In this document: positions 6,777 to 14,413 of the stretch, piece by piece | Layout of the letters: every line of letters starts with the position of its first letter | Position numbering within the stretch: the first letter of the stretch is position 1 | From: Rhodoferax sp. | GTDB taxonomy: Bacteria > Pseudomonadota > Gammaproteobacteria > Burkholderiales > Burkholderiaceae_C | Length of the DNA stretch: 19,741 bases | Direction: 5' to 3' | Assembly: GCA_026785765.1 (NCBI GenBank) | Contig: JAJAZK010000086.1 | Span: 1-19,741 of the forward strand | Program-made: the position numbers and the translations under genes | The notes under the pieces: model-generated | What the model was told of the DNA's origin: nothing | What the model saw: the letters and a program-made list of their open reading frames with translations, nothing else | The model's database searches: none

Positions 6777-9172
6777 GGCAGTGCGCCCGCCCACCAGGAC
6801 GGCAGCAGCGCGCGGTAGCGCCGCTCACGATAGCGCTCATCGAGCAACAGCACACAACCGGTGTCGGTGGCGCTGCGGATCACACGCCCGGCTGCCTGCA
6901 CCACCTTTTGCAGTCCCGGATACACATAGGTGTAGTCATGGCCGTGGCCAAAACGCTGCTCCATACGTTCGCAAATCGCCGCGTTGACCCGGTCAAACTG
7001 GGGTAATCCAAGCGTGGCCACAAAGGCACCAATCAGCCGCTCGCCCGGCAGGTCCACCCCTTCCGAGAAAACGCCTCCCAGCACCGCAAAACCGATGCCC
7101 TGCCCGCGGGCATCGAACTGTTGCAGAAACTGGCGCCGCGCCGGCTCGTCCATGTGCCGGGTCTGCGACCAGACAGCGATGTCGGGATGGCACTCGCGCA
7201 GCGCGCGCATGGCCAGTTCCAGATAGTCAAAACTGCTGAAGAACGCCAGGTAGTTGCCGGGACGCGCAGCAAACTGCATGGCGATGCTGCGCACCAGTTC
7301 ACCGAGTGATTGCTCCCGCTGCCCGCGCCGTGTCGAGATCGGTTTCACCGTGACCGTGAGCTGCTCGGCACGAAACGGACTGGCGATGTCCAGCAGCTGT
7401 GTTTGCGGCGCCAGACCCAGCAGGTTGCAGTAGTAATGCAGCGGATGCAGGGTTGCCGAGAACAGCAGCATCGAGTCGGCACTCTTGATGCGCTGGGCAA
7501 TGAAGTGCCCCGGTACGATATTGCGCAGCGTCAGCCGGCCAGGCGCCTGGCCTGCGTCCGGCTCCCCCAAGCCCGCCAGCGCAGCCTGTGCGGGCGCAGG
7601 CGCGTGCTGGGTCAGCACCGCCGCGCCCGGTCCGGTGTCGAATTCACACAGGCTGTGCTCTGCAAACGCGTCGGCCAGTGCGGCGAACGCAAACGTCCGG
7701 AAATAGAACGGCAACAGGGCGCGATGGCCGTGGCCTGGCGTGTTCTGCAGCCATTCGCCCAACGTGCTGTTGAGCCGCTGCAAAGCGCGCAACCAGGCCT
7801 GCGGCAACTCGTCCCAGACCGCCCAGTCCACGCCCGGGGCGTCACGCTGTGCCCCGTCGTGCAGCAATTGCCACTGGTCAAGCCAGTCGTCCAGGCGCGG
7901 GCGCACCAGGGCCGGCACCTGCGCCCGTGCGGCCAGCGCCTCGGCATGGGTCAGCTCCGAGCTGTACATGGCACAGGCGCGCGCGTACAGGTTGTGCACC
8001 TCATCCACCAGCACGCTAAAACGCCACTGGTTGTCGACGGCAAGCGAATGCAACAGGGCGCTGCGGTCGAAATAGTAGTTGTAGTCACCCACCACCACGT
8101 CGCTCCAGCGCACCATTTCCTGCCCGAGGTAATACGGGCAGATGCCATGCTGCAGGGCCACGCTGCGCAAATTGGCCTGGTCCAGCCAGACGGCTCCTGC
8201 GGCTGCTGCGCGCGCGGGCGCCAGGCGGTTGTAAAAGCCACTGGCAAGCGGACAGGAATCCCCGTGGCAGGACTTGTCAGGATGTTCACAGGCCTTGTCA
8301 CGTGCGACCAGTTCCAGCAACCGCAACGGGAACGCAGTACCAGCTAGCCCTGACTGGCGCACGCGTTGCAGGGCGTCAAGCGCCACCTGACGGCCGGGAG
8401 TTTTTGCGGTCAGAAAAAACAGTTTGTCTATAACACGCACCGGCATCGCGCGCAGCGCCGGGAAAATAGTGCCGATGGTTTTGCCGATACCCGTGGGCGC
8501 TTGCACCAGCAACGACCGCGACTGGACACAGGCCCGGTACGCGCCTGCTGCCAGCTCACGCTGACCCGGGCGAAACGGCAGTTGCGGAAACTCCAGGTTG
8601 TGCAAGGCGGCGTCGCGGCGGCTGCGGTGCGCCGCTTCATGCTCTGCCCAGGCCAGATAGCGGGTGCACAATTCGACAAAGAACAGCCGCAATTCTTGCG
8701 CGTCAAAGTCCGCGCTTTGCGGATGTTCGCTGTGGTCCGCCACGTCCAGATACACCAGGCACAGCGAAATCGAGGCGAACGTGCGGCTCTCGCACATCAG
8801 CCAGCCATACACCTTGAGTTGCGCCCAGTGCAGCGCCTGCTGATTGGGCGCAATCGCCAGCGCCGAGCCGCGAAACGTCTTCACCTCCTCGAGTTGCTGC
8901 AACGTGGCGTCGAAGCCATCGGCACGGCCACGCACCTGCAGGCCTTGGTAGTACCCCGCCAATATCACCTCGGCCTCATAGTCCATGCCACGCCGGCGCG
9001 CCACCAACAAGTGGCCTTCCCGGCCCTGCTGCGCCGTCGGCGCCGGGGTAAAACGCAAATCCAGATCACCCGACTTCGCGCCAAATTCACACAGGTGGCG
9101 CACCGATACGCGCAAGGGCTGACCGTGCGGTTCATCCTGCAGCGGCGCCATGGCTGGCTGGTCCTGCGCCAT
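6773..9172 (-). CDS. XPD/DinG-type Fe-S DNA helicase with N-terminal RecB-like nuclease motif
   Basis: A 799-residue superfamily 2 helicase. Residues 1-200 contain a PD-(D/E)XK-like active-site pattern, RADGF (D85) followed by EEVKT (E96, K98), as in RecB/Cas4-type nucleases. The helicase core follows: Walker A QAPTGIGKT (224-232); four cysteines C295, C302, C307 and C345 spaced as in the 4Fe-4S domain of XPD and DinG; Walker B LVDEVHNL (388-395, DEVH box); and motif VI QAAGRVIR (759-766). Expected activity is 5'-3' unwinding of DNA in repair or of unusual structures. The frame is open back to 9430, but that part overlaps the upstream gene and does not resemble this family. I chose ATG 9172, whose A is also the last base of the upstream TGA (TGATG). 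The protein is therefore translationally coupled on both sides. Confidence 0.9.
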   Translation of the reverse strand: MAQDQPAMAPLQDEPHGQPLRVSVRHLCEFGAKSGDLDLRFTPAPTAQQGREGHLLVARRRGMDYEAEVILAGYYQGLQVRGRADGFDATLQQLEEVKTFRGSALAIAPNQQALHWAQLKVYGWLMCESRTFASISLCLVYLDVADHSEHPQSADFDAQELRLFFVELCTRYLAWAEHEAAHRSRRDAALHNLEFPQLPFRPGQRELAAGAYRACVQSRSLLVQAPTGIGKTIGTIFPALRAMPVRVIDKLFFLTAKTPGRQVALDALQRVRQSGLAGTAFPLRLLELVARDKACEHPDKSCHGDSCPLASGFYNRLAPARAAAAGAVWLDQANLRSVALQHGICPYYLGQEMVRWSDVVVGDYNYYFDRSALLHSLAVDNQWRFSVLVDEVHNLYARACAMYSSELTHAEALAARAQVPALVRPRLDDWLDQWQLLHDGAQRDAPGVDWAVWDELPQAWLRALQRLNSTLGEWLQNTPGHGHRALLPFYFRTFAFAALADAFAEHSLCEFDTGPGAAVLTQHAPAPAQAALAGLGEPDAGQAPGRLTLRNIVPGHFIAQRIKSADSMLLFSATLHPLHYYCNLLGLAPQTQLLDIASPFRAEQLTVTVKPISTRRGQREQSLGELVRSIAMQFAARPGNYLAFFSSFDYLELAMRALRECHPDIAVWSQTRHMDEPARRQFLQQFDARGQGIGFAVLGGVFSEGVDLPGERLIGAFVATLGLPQFDRVNAAICERMEQRFGHGHDYTYVYPGLQKVVQAAGRVIRSATDTGCVLLLDERYRERRYRALLPSWWAGALP

Positions 9173-9930
9173 CACGCGCACGGTGGTTCGCACAACAGTG
9201 CCTGCGCCGGGTCCTCCACCACCGACCAGGCTGGGCCAGGCAAGGGCGTAGCCTTGGCCAACGCCATCCACAGGGCAAAGGGCAAATCTGCCAGCGGGCG
9301 CTTCGGAGCGGCGCGCACAAGCTCGAGTCGACCGCCGGAGTCGGCCAGCAGCACCCCACACTCGGGCGGAACCTCGTCGGCCTGCGCAATGGCTCGGCCT
9401 TTGGCATCGCAGCCCAGCACGTACCAGCATTGGCCGCCAACCGCCAGGTAACTGTCGCGCTTGTCGCTGGGCTTCAGGTCACCCAGCAGGTCGGACCGGT
9501 TGACCTTGATTTCGTGCACGATTGGCTCGAGGTAACCGGCAACCGATGTACTGCGGATGGAGAACACATCGGGCTTGCAGACCTTCCAGCGCGCCTTGTT
9601 GTCATCGGGCAAGGCTGGCAGGCGCACGCGCAGGCTCAGGCTCGTCCACACAATGCGGCCGTCGCGCTGCATCGTCTGTGCAATGCGGTGTACCAGGGCG
9701 TCGTGCACCGAGAGCGCCTGTTTGTTGCGGCCGAATGCCTGCGCCAGAAAAGCGATGCCGGTGTCGGTCAGGCGCACCCGCTCAGCGCCACCGGCATCGC
9801 GCAAACGCTCCAGCAAACCCTGTGCCAGCAACTCCACCTCGACGCTGTCCTGGCAGGGCCACCCGGCGGACCGGTAGACCTCACGCAAGCGTCGCGCGTG
9901 AGTCTTGCCGGGCAGAACAAGGCTGGTCAT
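9172..9930 (-). CDS. Winged-helix / PD-(D/E)XK-like protein coupled to the helicase
   Basis: A 252-residue soluble protein. Residues about 13-75 look like a winged helix-turn-helix, ending in VRLTDTGIAFLAQAF. The central part has KPDVFSI (D121) and then IVHEIKVNRSDLLGDL (E140, K142), spaced like a PD-(D/E)XK nuclease or MmcB-type core, followed by KRDSYLAVGGQCWYVL. No signal peptide or membrane segment is present. I do not recognise a characterised gene; a DNA-processing role is inferred from the motif and from overlap with the helicase (TGATG). The start at ATG 9930 has no Shine-Dalgarno sequence, but a -10-like TATACT lies 6 nt upstream and the ATG falls inside a LexA-like box. Both suggest a leaderless, DNA-damage-responsive transcript. 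Nuclease activity is not proven by the motif alone. Confidence 0.82.
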   Translation of the reverse strand: MTSLVLPGKTHARRLREVYRSAGWPCQDSVEVELLAQGLLERLRDAGGAERVRLTDTGIAFLAQAFGRNKQALSVHDALVHRIAQTMQRDGRIVWTSLSLRVRLPALPDDNKARWKVCKPDVFSIRSTSVAGYLEPIVHEIKVNRSDLLGDLKPSDKRDSYLAVGGQCWYVLGCDAKGRAIAQADEVPPECGVLLADSGGRLELVRAAPKRPLADLPFALWMALAKATPLPGPAWSVVEDPAQALLCEPPCA

Positions 9931-9942
9931 TCATACAGTATA
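9923..9942 (-). promoter_or_regulatory. Candidate LexA (SOS) box and -10 element at the start of the nuclease/helicase operon
   Basis: On the minus strand CTGT (9938-9935), 8 nt, then CCAG (9926-9923) matches the LexA consensus CTGT-N8-ACAG at 7 of 8 defined bases and spans the ATG at 9930. TATACT (9942-9937) is a good -10 hexamer overlapping the box. No convincing -35 lies 17 nt upstream. The predicted transcription start falls on or next to the A of the ATG, so the message may be leaderless. Confidence 0.42.
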
Positions 9943-10050
9943 AAGGGCGTCGCCAGGTTGGAGTTTGCGAATGGCGCGCCGCTGGGCTGCGACTGCAAGC
10001 GCAGACACACCGGGCAACCGCCCGAGGCCGCGCGCTGACGCGTGCCGGTC

Positions 10051-10257
10051 TCAGCGCCGCAGCGCCAGGTGCTGCAGCCCGCCCCAATGCTCCCCGGCCT
10101 GCAGGCAGACCGGGTTCGCGATGCGCGCCGCCTCAATACACAACATGTTGCGATAACCGTTGTCGGGCAAGTCGGCCACGTGACCAGAGCATAAGCGCCA
10201 TCGGCGGCGCATTTCGACGGCCGGCAGGCCATGGTAGTCAATCCGGCTCGCTCCCAT
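10051..10257 (-). pseudogene. 5'-truncated remnant of a D-hexose-6-phosphate mutarotase / aldose 1-epimerase-like gene
   Basis: The minus frame ending at TGA 10053-10051 encodes GHVADLPDNGYRNMLCIEAA, then IANPVCLQAGEHWGGLQHLAL. This is recognisable as the last 40 or so residues of the YeaD-type D-hexose-6-phosphate mutarotase family (LPD-x-Y/F-R-xxxCVEAA...L-x-PGE-W-x-G-x-Q-x-L). The other 200 or more residues are absent: the serine hydrolase gene ends only 15 bp upstream. The segment before GHVADLPD does not keep the family's expected WNPG-like motif, and a neighbouring frame reads MLW just there, which hints at an additional frameshift. A functional protein is very unlikely. The fragment shares the strand of its neighbours and probably marks a deletion or rearrangement junction near 10260. 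Confidence 0.7.
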
Positions 10258-10272
10258 CTGCCACGGCCCAAG

Positions 10273-11541
10273 TCAAGCGCCCTTGAGCATGCGCCCAAGG
10301 GCCTGCAGAGCAGGCATCGTGATCGGGTCGTTCGCGGCGCTGGCAGCGATCGGATGCGACGCAAACCGCGCCACCACCATTTCGGCGCCGGGTGCCACAT
10401 ACAGTCGCTGGCCATGGATCCCGCGCCCCTCAAAGGCCGCATGTTCGTTGTGCGTGACCCACCACATGTTGCGGTACGAATACCCCCCGAGCAGACCGTA
10501 ACCCGCCTTGGCGAACTTCGCCGGATCGGCACCGCGCCGGATATCGGCAACCACGGCCGACGGCACCAGTTGCTGGCTGCCGCGGGCGCCTTCGTTGCGC
10601 ATCAGCTCACCAAAACGCGCCATGTCGCGCAGGCTGGTGCACAAACCGGCGCCACCCATTGCCGTGCCAACCGGGTCGACGGTGAAACAGGCGTCTTCCT
10701 CACACCCCATCAGTGACCAGATGCGTTGCGACAAAAGCGCCGACAACTGCACACCGGCCACGCGTTGCAGCAGCCAACACATCACCTCGGTGTTGACAGT
10801 TTTGTAGGCAAAGGCCGCGCCATGGGCGCCTTCTTTCTGCAAGCCGACGAGAAAAGCATGGATGCTGGTCGGCCCGGCGTACCCGTGCGGCTGGCTGCGC
10901 AGGCCAGCGGCGCGCGCGTAGTCCCAGAACGCAGCCTGCGGGTCGCTGTAAAGCTCGGAGTACTGCAGCCCGATCTGCATGTCCATCACCTGTCGCAGTG
11001 TGGCGTCCGCATAGGCGCTTGCTGCCATCTCGGGCAGGTAATGCGCAATCGTCTGGTCCTCGTCGAGCACGCCCTCGTGAACCAAGGTGGCTGCGAGCGT
11101 GGCAGCAACCGATTTGGTGATGGAAAAGCAGTTGTGCAGCATGTGGGCCTGCAGTGCGCCAAAGTAGCGTTCGTAAACCAGGCGTCCGCGGTGCAGCACC
11201 ACGATGCCGTCGGTGTACACATCGGGCAACGCTTGTGCCCACTGGCGCCGCCGACCTTGAAGGTCGACAAACTCCAGCGTATCGATGGCAGCGCCATCGC
11301 CACCAGACGGCGCTCCCAGCGCGCTTGCAGCAGAGCTTCCGCGCCACACACTGGCGGTGGGAACCAGTTCGCGCATATGGGACAAAGTCCAGCGAATCTG
11401 GGGGAAACCGAAGAACCGGTCGTCGGCAAAACGGATGCGCTTGTCTGGCGCGGGCGGGCTGCCCTGCATCCAGCCCAGCGTGTTGGGATCGGACGCGATG
11501 CCGTCCTGGTAATCAACACCGTCAAACTGCAGCGTGGACAT
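10273..11541 (-). CDS. Beta-lactamase-fold serine hydrolase (6-aminohexanoate-dimer hydrolase / EstB-like)
   Basis: A 422-residue member of the serine beta-lactamase/penicillin-binding superfamily. The SxxK motif is S140-ITK143 in HNCFSITKSVAATLAATL, Y247-KTVN supplies the YxxN-type tyrosine, and GRGIHGQRLYVAP near the C-terminus takes the place of the KTG/HxG strand. No signal peptide is visible, so the enzyme is probably cytoplasmic, like NylB-type amide hydrolases and EstB-type esterases rather than secreted beta-lactamases. Its substrate (ester, small amide or peptide) cannot be inferred. ATG 11541 is preceded by GGTGAG 6 nt upstream. It appears to be a single gene: 329 bp of non-coding DNA lies upstream and a pseudogene fragment downstream. 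A -10-like TACAAT and a 13-nt palindrome lie just upstream. Confidence 0.88.
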   Translation of the reverse strand: MSTLQFDGVDYQDGIASDPNTLGWMQGSPPAPDKRIRFADDRFFGFPQIRWTLSHMRELVPTASVWRGSSAASALGAPSGGDGAAIDTLEFVDLQGRRRQWAQALPDVYTDGIVVLHRGRLVYERYFGALQAHMLHNCFSITKSVAATLAATLVHEGVLDEDQTIAHYLPEMAASAYADATLRQVMDMQIGLQYSELYSDPQAAFWDYARAAGLRSQPHGYAGPTSIHAFLVGLQKEGAHGAAFAYKTVNTEVMCWLLQRVAGVQLSALLSQRIWSLMGCEEDACFTVDPVGTAMGGAGLCTSLRDMARFGELMRNEGARGSQQLVPSAVVADIRRGADPAKFAKAGYGLLGGYSYRNMWWVTHNEHAAFEGRGIHGQRLYVAPGAEMVVARFASHPIAASAANDPITMPALQALGRMLKGA

Positions 11542-11870
11542 GGTCGCTCACCATTCAGAATGGGTCACGATTGTAGGAGCCCTGCAAGCCGCTGGATTGC
11601 GCGCCACCTGCGGCTGCTGGAGCTGGTTGACCAGCGGGTCGGGTGAGCCGCGCCGGGCAGACGGAATTATTCGCGCATGCCGCAGGGCAACGCACGCCAA
11701 CCGGGTGCTCACGCCAGCCTCATCGCGTGCAACAAAAACCATCTGCGCGATTGGAGTCGGCCCGGCGTGGACGCCCGGCACGCTAGCCCAGCGGCACCGA
11801 CTGCCGAAGGGTTTCCTGCGCTCGCGGCAGCACAAAAACGAATGAAGTCCCGACCGCGCGCAACACTGCG
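11542..11870. other. Intergenic spacer, 329 bp, no gene recognised
   Basis: The spacer lies between the threonine/serine dehydratase stop and the serine hydrolase start, both on the minus strand. Open frames cross it on both strands, but none shows a domain, a ribosome site or a neighbour-like composition. Visible structure: the palindrome and -10 at 11551-11575, a small hairpin GCTGG-TTGA-CCAGC (11622-11635), and a T-run on the minus strand about 25-40 nt after the dehydratase stop without a clear preceding stem. Confidence 0.6.
11551..11575 (-). promoter_or_regulatory. Candidate -10 and operator for the serine hydrolase gene
   Basis: On the minus strand TACAAT (11575-11570, 5 of 6 to the -10 consensus) precedes the perfect odd palindrome CCATTC-A-GAATGG (11551-11563), which ends 9 nt before the ATG. 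A repressor bound there would block early elongation or initiation. No good -35 is visible and no regulator gene is adjacent. Confidence 0.35.
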
Positions 11871-12908
11871 TCAGGGCAGGATCTGTCGCGCGAAGGTTTC
11901 CGGGTCGATATTCGCCCCGCACACAACGACTCCCACGGTCTTTCCATCCAGCCGCTGGCGCAACGGGAACATCAAGCCAGCGAGGGCCGCCGCACCCGCA
12001 GGTTCAACCACCAGCTTGGCGACACGAAACGTCAGCCGCATGGCAGCGCGGATCTGCTCGTCGCTGACCAGCACCACAGCGTCCACAAAACGCTGGTTGA
12101 GCGCGAACGAATACGGCTCGCACCGCGGCGCACCCAGTGAGTCGGCGATCGTTCGCACCGCATCGATGGCCTGTGGTGAGCCGGCCAACATGCTGCGGCG
12201 CATGCTGTCGGCACCCTCGGGTTCCACCACAAAGACGGCGGTAGAAGGGCTCATTTGCTTGACAGCACAGGCGATTCCCGCCGATAAGCCGCCTCCGCCC
12301 GCCGCCACAATCACCGCGTCGAGTACAGCCCCGGCGGCACGCGTCTGGTCGATGAACTCCATGCCGACGCTGGCTGTCCCCAGCGCCGTCTTGGGCCCTT
12401 CGTAGGGATGCACGAATGTCCGGCCCTCGGCTGCCTCGATTTCCTTGACCCGCGCAAACGCCGCGTGCACGTTATCGACCAGTTCGATCTGCGCGCCCAG
12501 TTCGCGGCACACCTGTACCCGGAAGGCATTCGCGTTCCTGGGCATCACGACCTTGGCCGTTGTGCCCAGGATGCCGGCGCAATACGCCAGCGAGATCGCA
12601 TGGTTGCCGGCGGACACGCCGGTAACGCCACGTGCCAGGGTGGCGGCGTCAAGGTCCAGCATCACCGAGAGAGCGCCACGCGGTTTGAAGCTGCCGGTGC
12701 GCTGAAACAACTCCTCCTTGAACCAGACGCGGGTTCCCGCGCCCACTGCGGCATCGAGCGCGTCGTCGCGCAGCAGGCGCACCGGCGTTGTAACGACGAG
12801 TTCACCAATCCGTTGCCGATTGGCGCGGATGGATTCAATGCTGGGGGCGATGACCTGAGAATCGTGCACGGGAAGCCTTTTCGGTTGGCGCGTGGGCGAG
12901 CTGCCCAT
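11871..12908 (-). CDS. PLP-dependent threonine/serine dehydratase family protein
   Basis: A 345-residue fold-type II PLP enzyme without an ACT-like regulatory domain, so of the catabolic threonine dehydratase / serine racemase / hydroxyaspartate dehydratase type rather than biosynthetic IlvA. The PLP lysine is K75 in GSFKPRGA (73-80). SAGNHA (99-104) is the cofactor and carboxylate loop, AAGGGGLSAG (202-211) the phosphate-binding glycine loop, and CGANID near the C-terminus the pyridine-N contact region. The likely reaction is deamination of a hydroxy amino acid to a 2-keto acid and ammonia. Start choice is uncertain: ATG 12908 lacks a ribosome site, whereas in-frame GTG 12869 has AAAAGG 6 nt upstream and removes 13 residues that precede the fold, so GTG may be the true start. 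It diverges from the chalcone-isomerase-like gene. Confidence 0.88.
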   Translation of the reverse strand: MGSSPTRQPKRLPVHDSQVIAPSIESIRANRQRIGELVVTTPVRLLRDDALDAAVGAGTRVWFKEELFQRTGSFKPRGALSVMLDLDAATLARGVTGVSAGNHAISLAYCAGILGTTAKVVMPRNANAFRVQVCRELGAQIELVDNVHAAFARVKEIEAAEGRTFVHPYEGPKTALGTASVGMEFIDQTRAAGAVLDAVIVAAGGGGLSAGIACAVKQMSPSTAVFVVEPEGADSMRRSMLAGSPQAIDAVRTIADSLGAPRCEPYSFALNQRFVDAVVLVSDEQIRAAMRLTFRVAKLVVEPAGAAALAGLMFPLRQRLDGKTVGVVVCGANIDPETFARQILP

Positions 12909-13007
12909 CCACGAAGCTTAGCGCAGGAATTGCCTGTCGGCGCAGCGCCAGGTCGCGACGTTAGTGATGACGGGTCTTTCCACAAAGGTTATGCTGCCAC
13001 ACCAATC

Positions 13008-13592
13008 ATGAACACCCGACTATCGATATCCTTCCTGCTCTGCCTGGCGTTGTGGGTCCCGGTTGACGCCCGCGCAGCATCCCTCGAAGGCCAGCGTTTT
13101 GAAGACGCAGTGCGCTTGGCCAACACCGAGATGCTGCTCAATGGACTCGGCCTGCGCGGGGTCATCTTCATCAAGGGCTATGTTGCCGGCCTGTACCTGC
13201 CAACCAGGGGATCGACATACCTTGACATCGCAGCCCTCCCCGGACCGAAACGGCTGCAGCTGCGCATGCTGCGCGCGACGGCCCCGGAGGCGTTCATCGA
13301 CGCCCTGGTGGGTGGTATGCGCAAGAACTCAAGCGAGGCAGAGTTGCAGCAACTCGACGAACGCATCGGGCAACTGAGCAGTGCCATCCAGTCCGGCGGC
13401 GCGGCCAAGGTGGGTGATGTTGTCAATTTCGATTACCTGCCAGAACAGGGCACCGTGTTGACAATGAACGGAAAGTTGCTGGGGCAGGCAATTTCGGGAG
13501 CCGACTTCTACAACGCCGTTTTGCGAATTTTCATCGGTGAACATCCGGTGGACAAAAAGCTCAAGCAGGGTTTGCTGGGTGGTAGCAAGTGA
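13008..13592 (+). CDS. Secreted chalcone-isomerase-like protein
   Basis: A 194-residue protein. Residues 1-23 are a Sec signal peptide with hydrophobic core LSISFLLCLALWVPV and probable cleavage after ARA, so the mature protein is periplasmic. The mature part begins ASLEGQRFEDAVRLANTEML and continues LNGLGLRGVIFIKGYVAGLYLP, the pattern of the bacterial chalcone-isomerase-like domain, ending VDKKLKQGLLGGSK. Bacterial members mostly have unknown function and usually lack the flavonoid-cyclising active site; fatty-acid or lipid binding is a common suggestion. ATG 13008 fits the signal peptide, but no Shine-Dalgarno sequence precedes it. Its TGA overlaps the GTG of the SDR gene (GTGA). It is the first gene of a three-gene overlapping operon. 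Family assignment is good; biochemical role is unknown. Confidence 0.82.
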   Translation: MNTRLSISFLLCLALWVPVDARAASLEGQRFEDAVRLANTEMLLNGLGLRGVIFIKGYVAGLYLPTRGSTYLDIAALPGPKRLQLRMLRATAPEAFIDALVGGMRKNSSEAELQQLDERIGQLSSAIQSGGAAKVGDVVNFDYLPEQGTVLTMNGKLLGQAISGADFYNAVLRIFIGEHPVDKKLKQGLLGGSK

Positions 13593-14413
13593 GCAACCCG
13601 GCTTTGGCCCGCTCTGGCGTCTCGTTCGGACACGCTGGTCGGGTCGTCGTCATCACCGGCGCAGCACAAGGTATTGGTGCGGCCTGCGCGCGGCGCTTTG
13701 CGGTGGAGGGGGCAGTACCGGTGCTCGTCGACGTGGACCAGGTGCGCGGCCGGGCACTCGCTGACGAACTTGGCGCGCTGTTCGTGGCGTGTGACGTCGG
13801 CAACAAGGCGCAGGTCGATGCCATGGTTGCGGCCGCAGTGTCGGCCTGCGGGCGCATTGACATCCTGGTGAACAACGCCGGCATTTTCAAGGCCGCAGAC
13901 TTCCTGGACGTGACAGAGGAAGACTTCGACGCCGTGTTGCGCGTCAACCTTAAAGGCGCCTTCCTGGTCGGGCAGGCAGTCGCCCGGGTGATGGCTCGCG
14001 CGCGCAGTACGCAATCCAGTGCGGCCAACGCAGCGCCGCATGCGGCGATTGTCAACATGAGTTCCGTGAATGGTGTGCTGGCGATTCCCAACATCGCCAG
14101 CTACAACGTCAGCAAGGGTGGGATCAACCAGCTGACGCGCGTGATGGCACTGGCGCTCGCCGACAAGGGTATCCGCGTCAATGCGGTGGCGCCAGGGACG
14201 ATCGCCACTGAGCTGGCCGCGAAGGCAGTATTGACCAGCGACGAAGCGCGCGCGCGCATCCTCAGCCGCACGCCGATGAAACGCCTGGGCGAACCAGCCG
14301 AGATCGCCGATGTGGTGGCCTGGCTGGCCAGTGACGCGGCAAGTTACGTCACTGGCGAAATCGTCACCGTCGATGGTGGCCGCATGGCGCTGAACTACAC
14401 GGTCGGGTTGTAG
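13589..14413 (+). CDS. Short-chain dehydrogenase/reductase (SDR)
   Basis: A 274-residue classical SDR, an NAD(P)-dependent alcohol dehydrogenase or ketoreductase of the cytoplasm. The Rossmann motif is TGAAQGIG (23-30), D48 at the end of the second strand (VLVDVD) favours NAD(H), NNAG is at 95-98, the catalytic serine is in NMSSV (156-160), and Y172-x3-K176 lies in SYNVSKGG. The C-terminal part PAEIADVVAWLASDAASYVTG followed by GGRMAL is typical of FabG-like enzymes. GTG 13589 overlaps the upstream stop as GTGA and has GGGTGG about 9 nt upstream. A low-complexity insertion RARSTQSSAANAAPHA (137-152) lies between the fourth helix and fifth strand. The TAG overlaps the next GTG by one base. Substrate is not predictable; the neighbours suggest a hydrophobic or lipid-like molecule. 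Confidence 0.9.
   Translation: MSNPALARSGVSFGHAGRVVVITGAAQGIGAACARRFAVEGAVPVLVDVDQVRGRALADELGALFVACDVGNKAQVDAMVAAAVSACGRIDILVNNAGIFKAADFLDVTEEDFDAVLRVNLKGAFLVGQAVARVMARARSTQSSAANAAPHAAIVNMSSVNGVLAIPNIASYNVSKGGINQLTRVMALALADKGIRVNAVAPGTIATELAAKAVLTSDEARARILSRTPMKRLGEPAEIADVVAWLASDAASYVTGEIVTVDGGRMALNYTVGL

Noticed and set aside
9173..9430. N-terminal extension of the helicase frame by 86 codons
   Set aside because: It overlaps the PD-(D/E)XK-like gene in another frame, is Arg-rich and unlike the family, and the TGATG overlap gives a better start.
7310..9451. Two long plus-strand open frames opposite the helicase gene
   Set aside because: They mirror the codon bias of the minus-strand helicase, are composed largely of Arg/Gln/Ala, and match no family; the minus-strand product has all helicase motifs.
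10051..10257. An intact 68-residue small protein
   Set aside because: The recognisable part is only the tail of a much larger enzyme family, and its N-terminal 25 residues do not fit that family, so a pseudogene is the simpler reading.
11534..11922. Small genes in the 11542-11870 spacer on either strand
   Set aside because: No recognisable domain or ribosome site, and composition unlike neighbouring genes.
12408..13007. Plus-strand frame continuous with the chalcone-isomerase-like gene
   Set aside because: It is antisense to the PLP dehydratase, and the signal peptide beginning at ATG 13008 fixes the true start.
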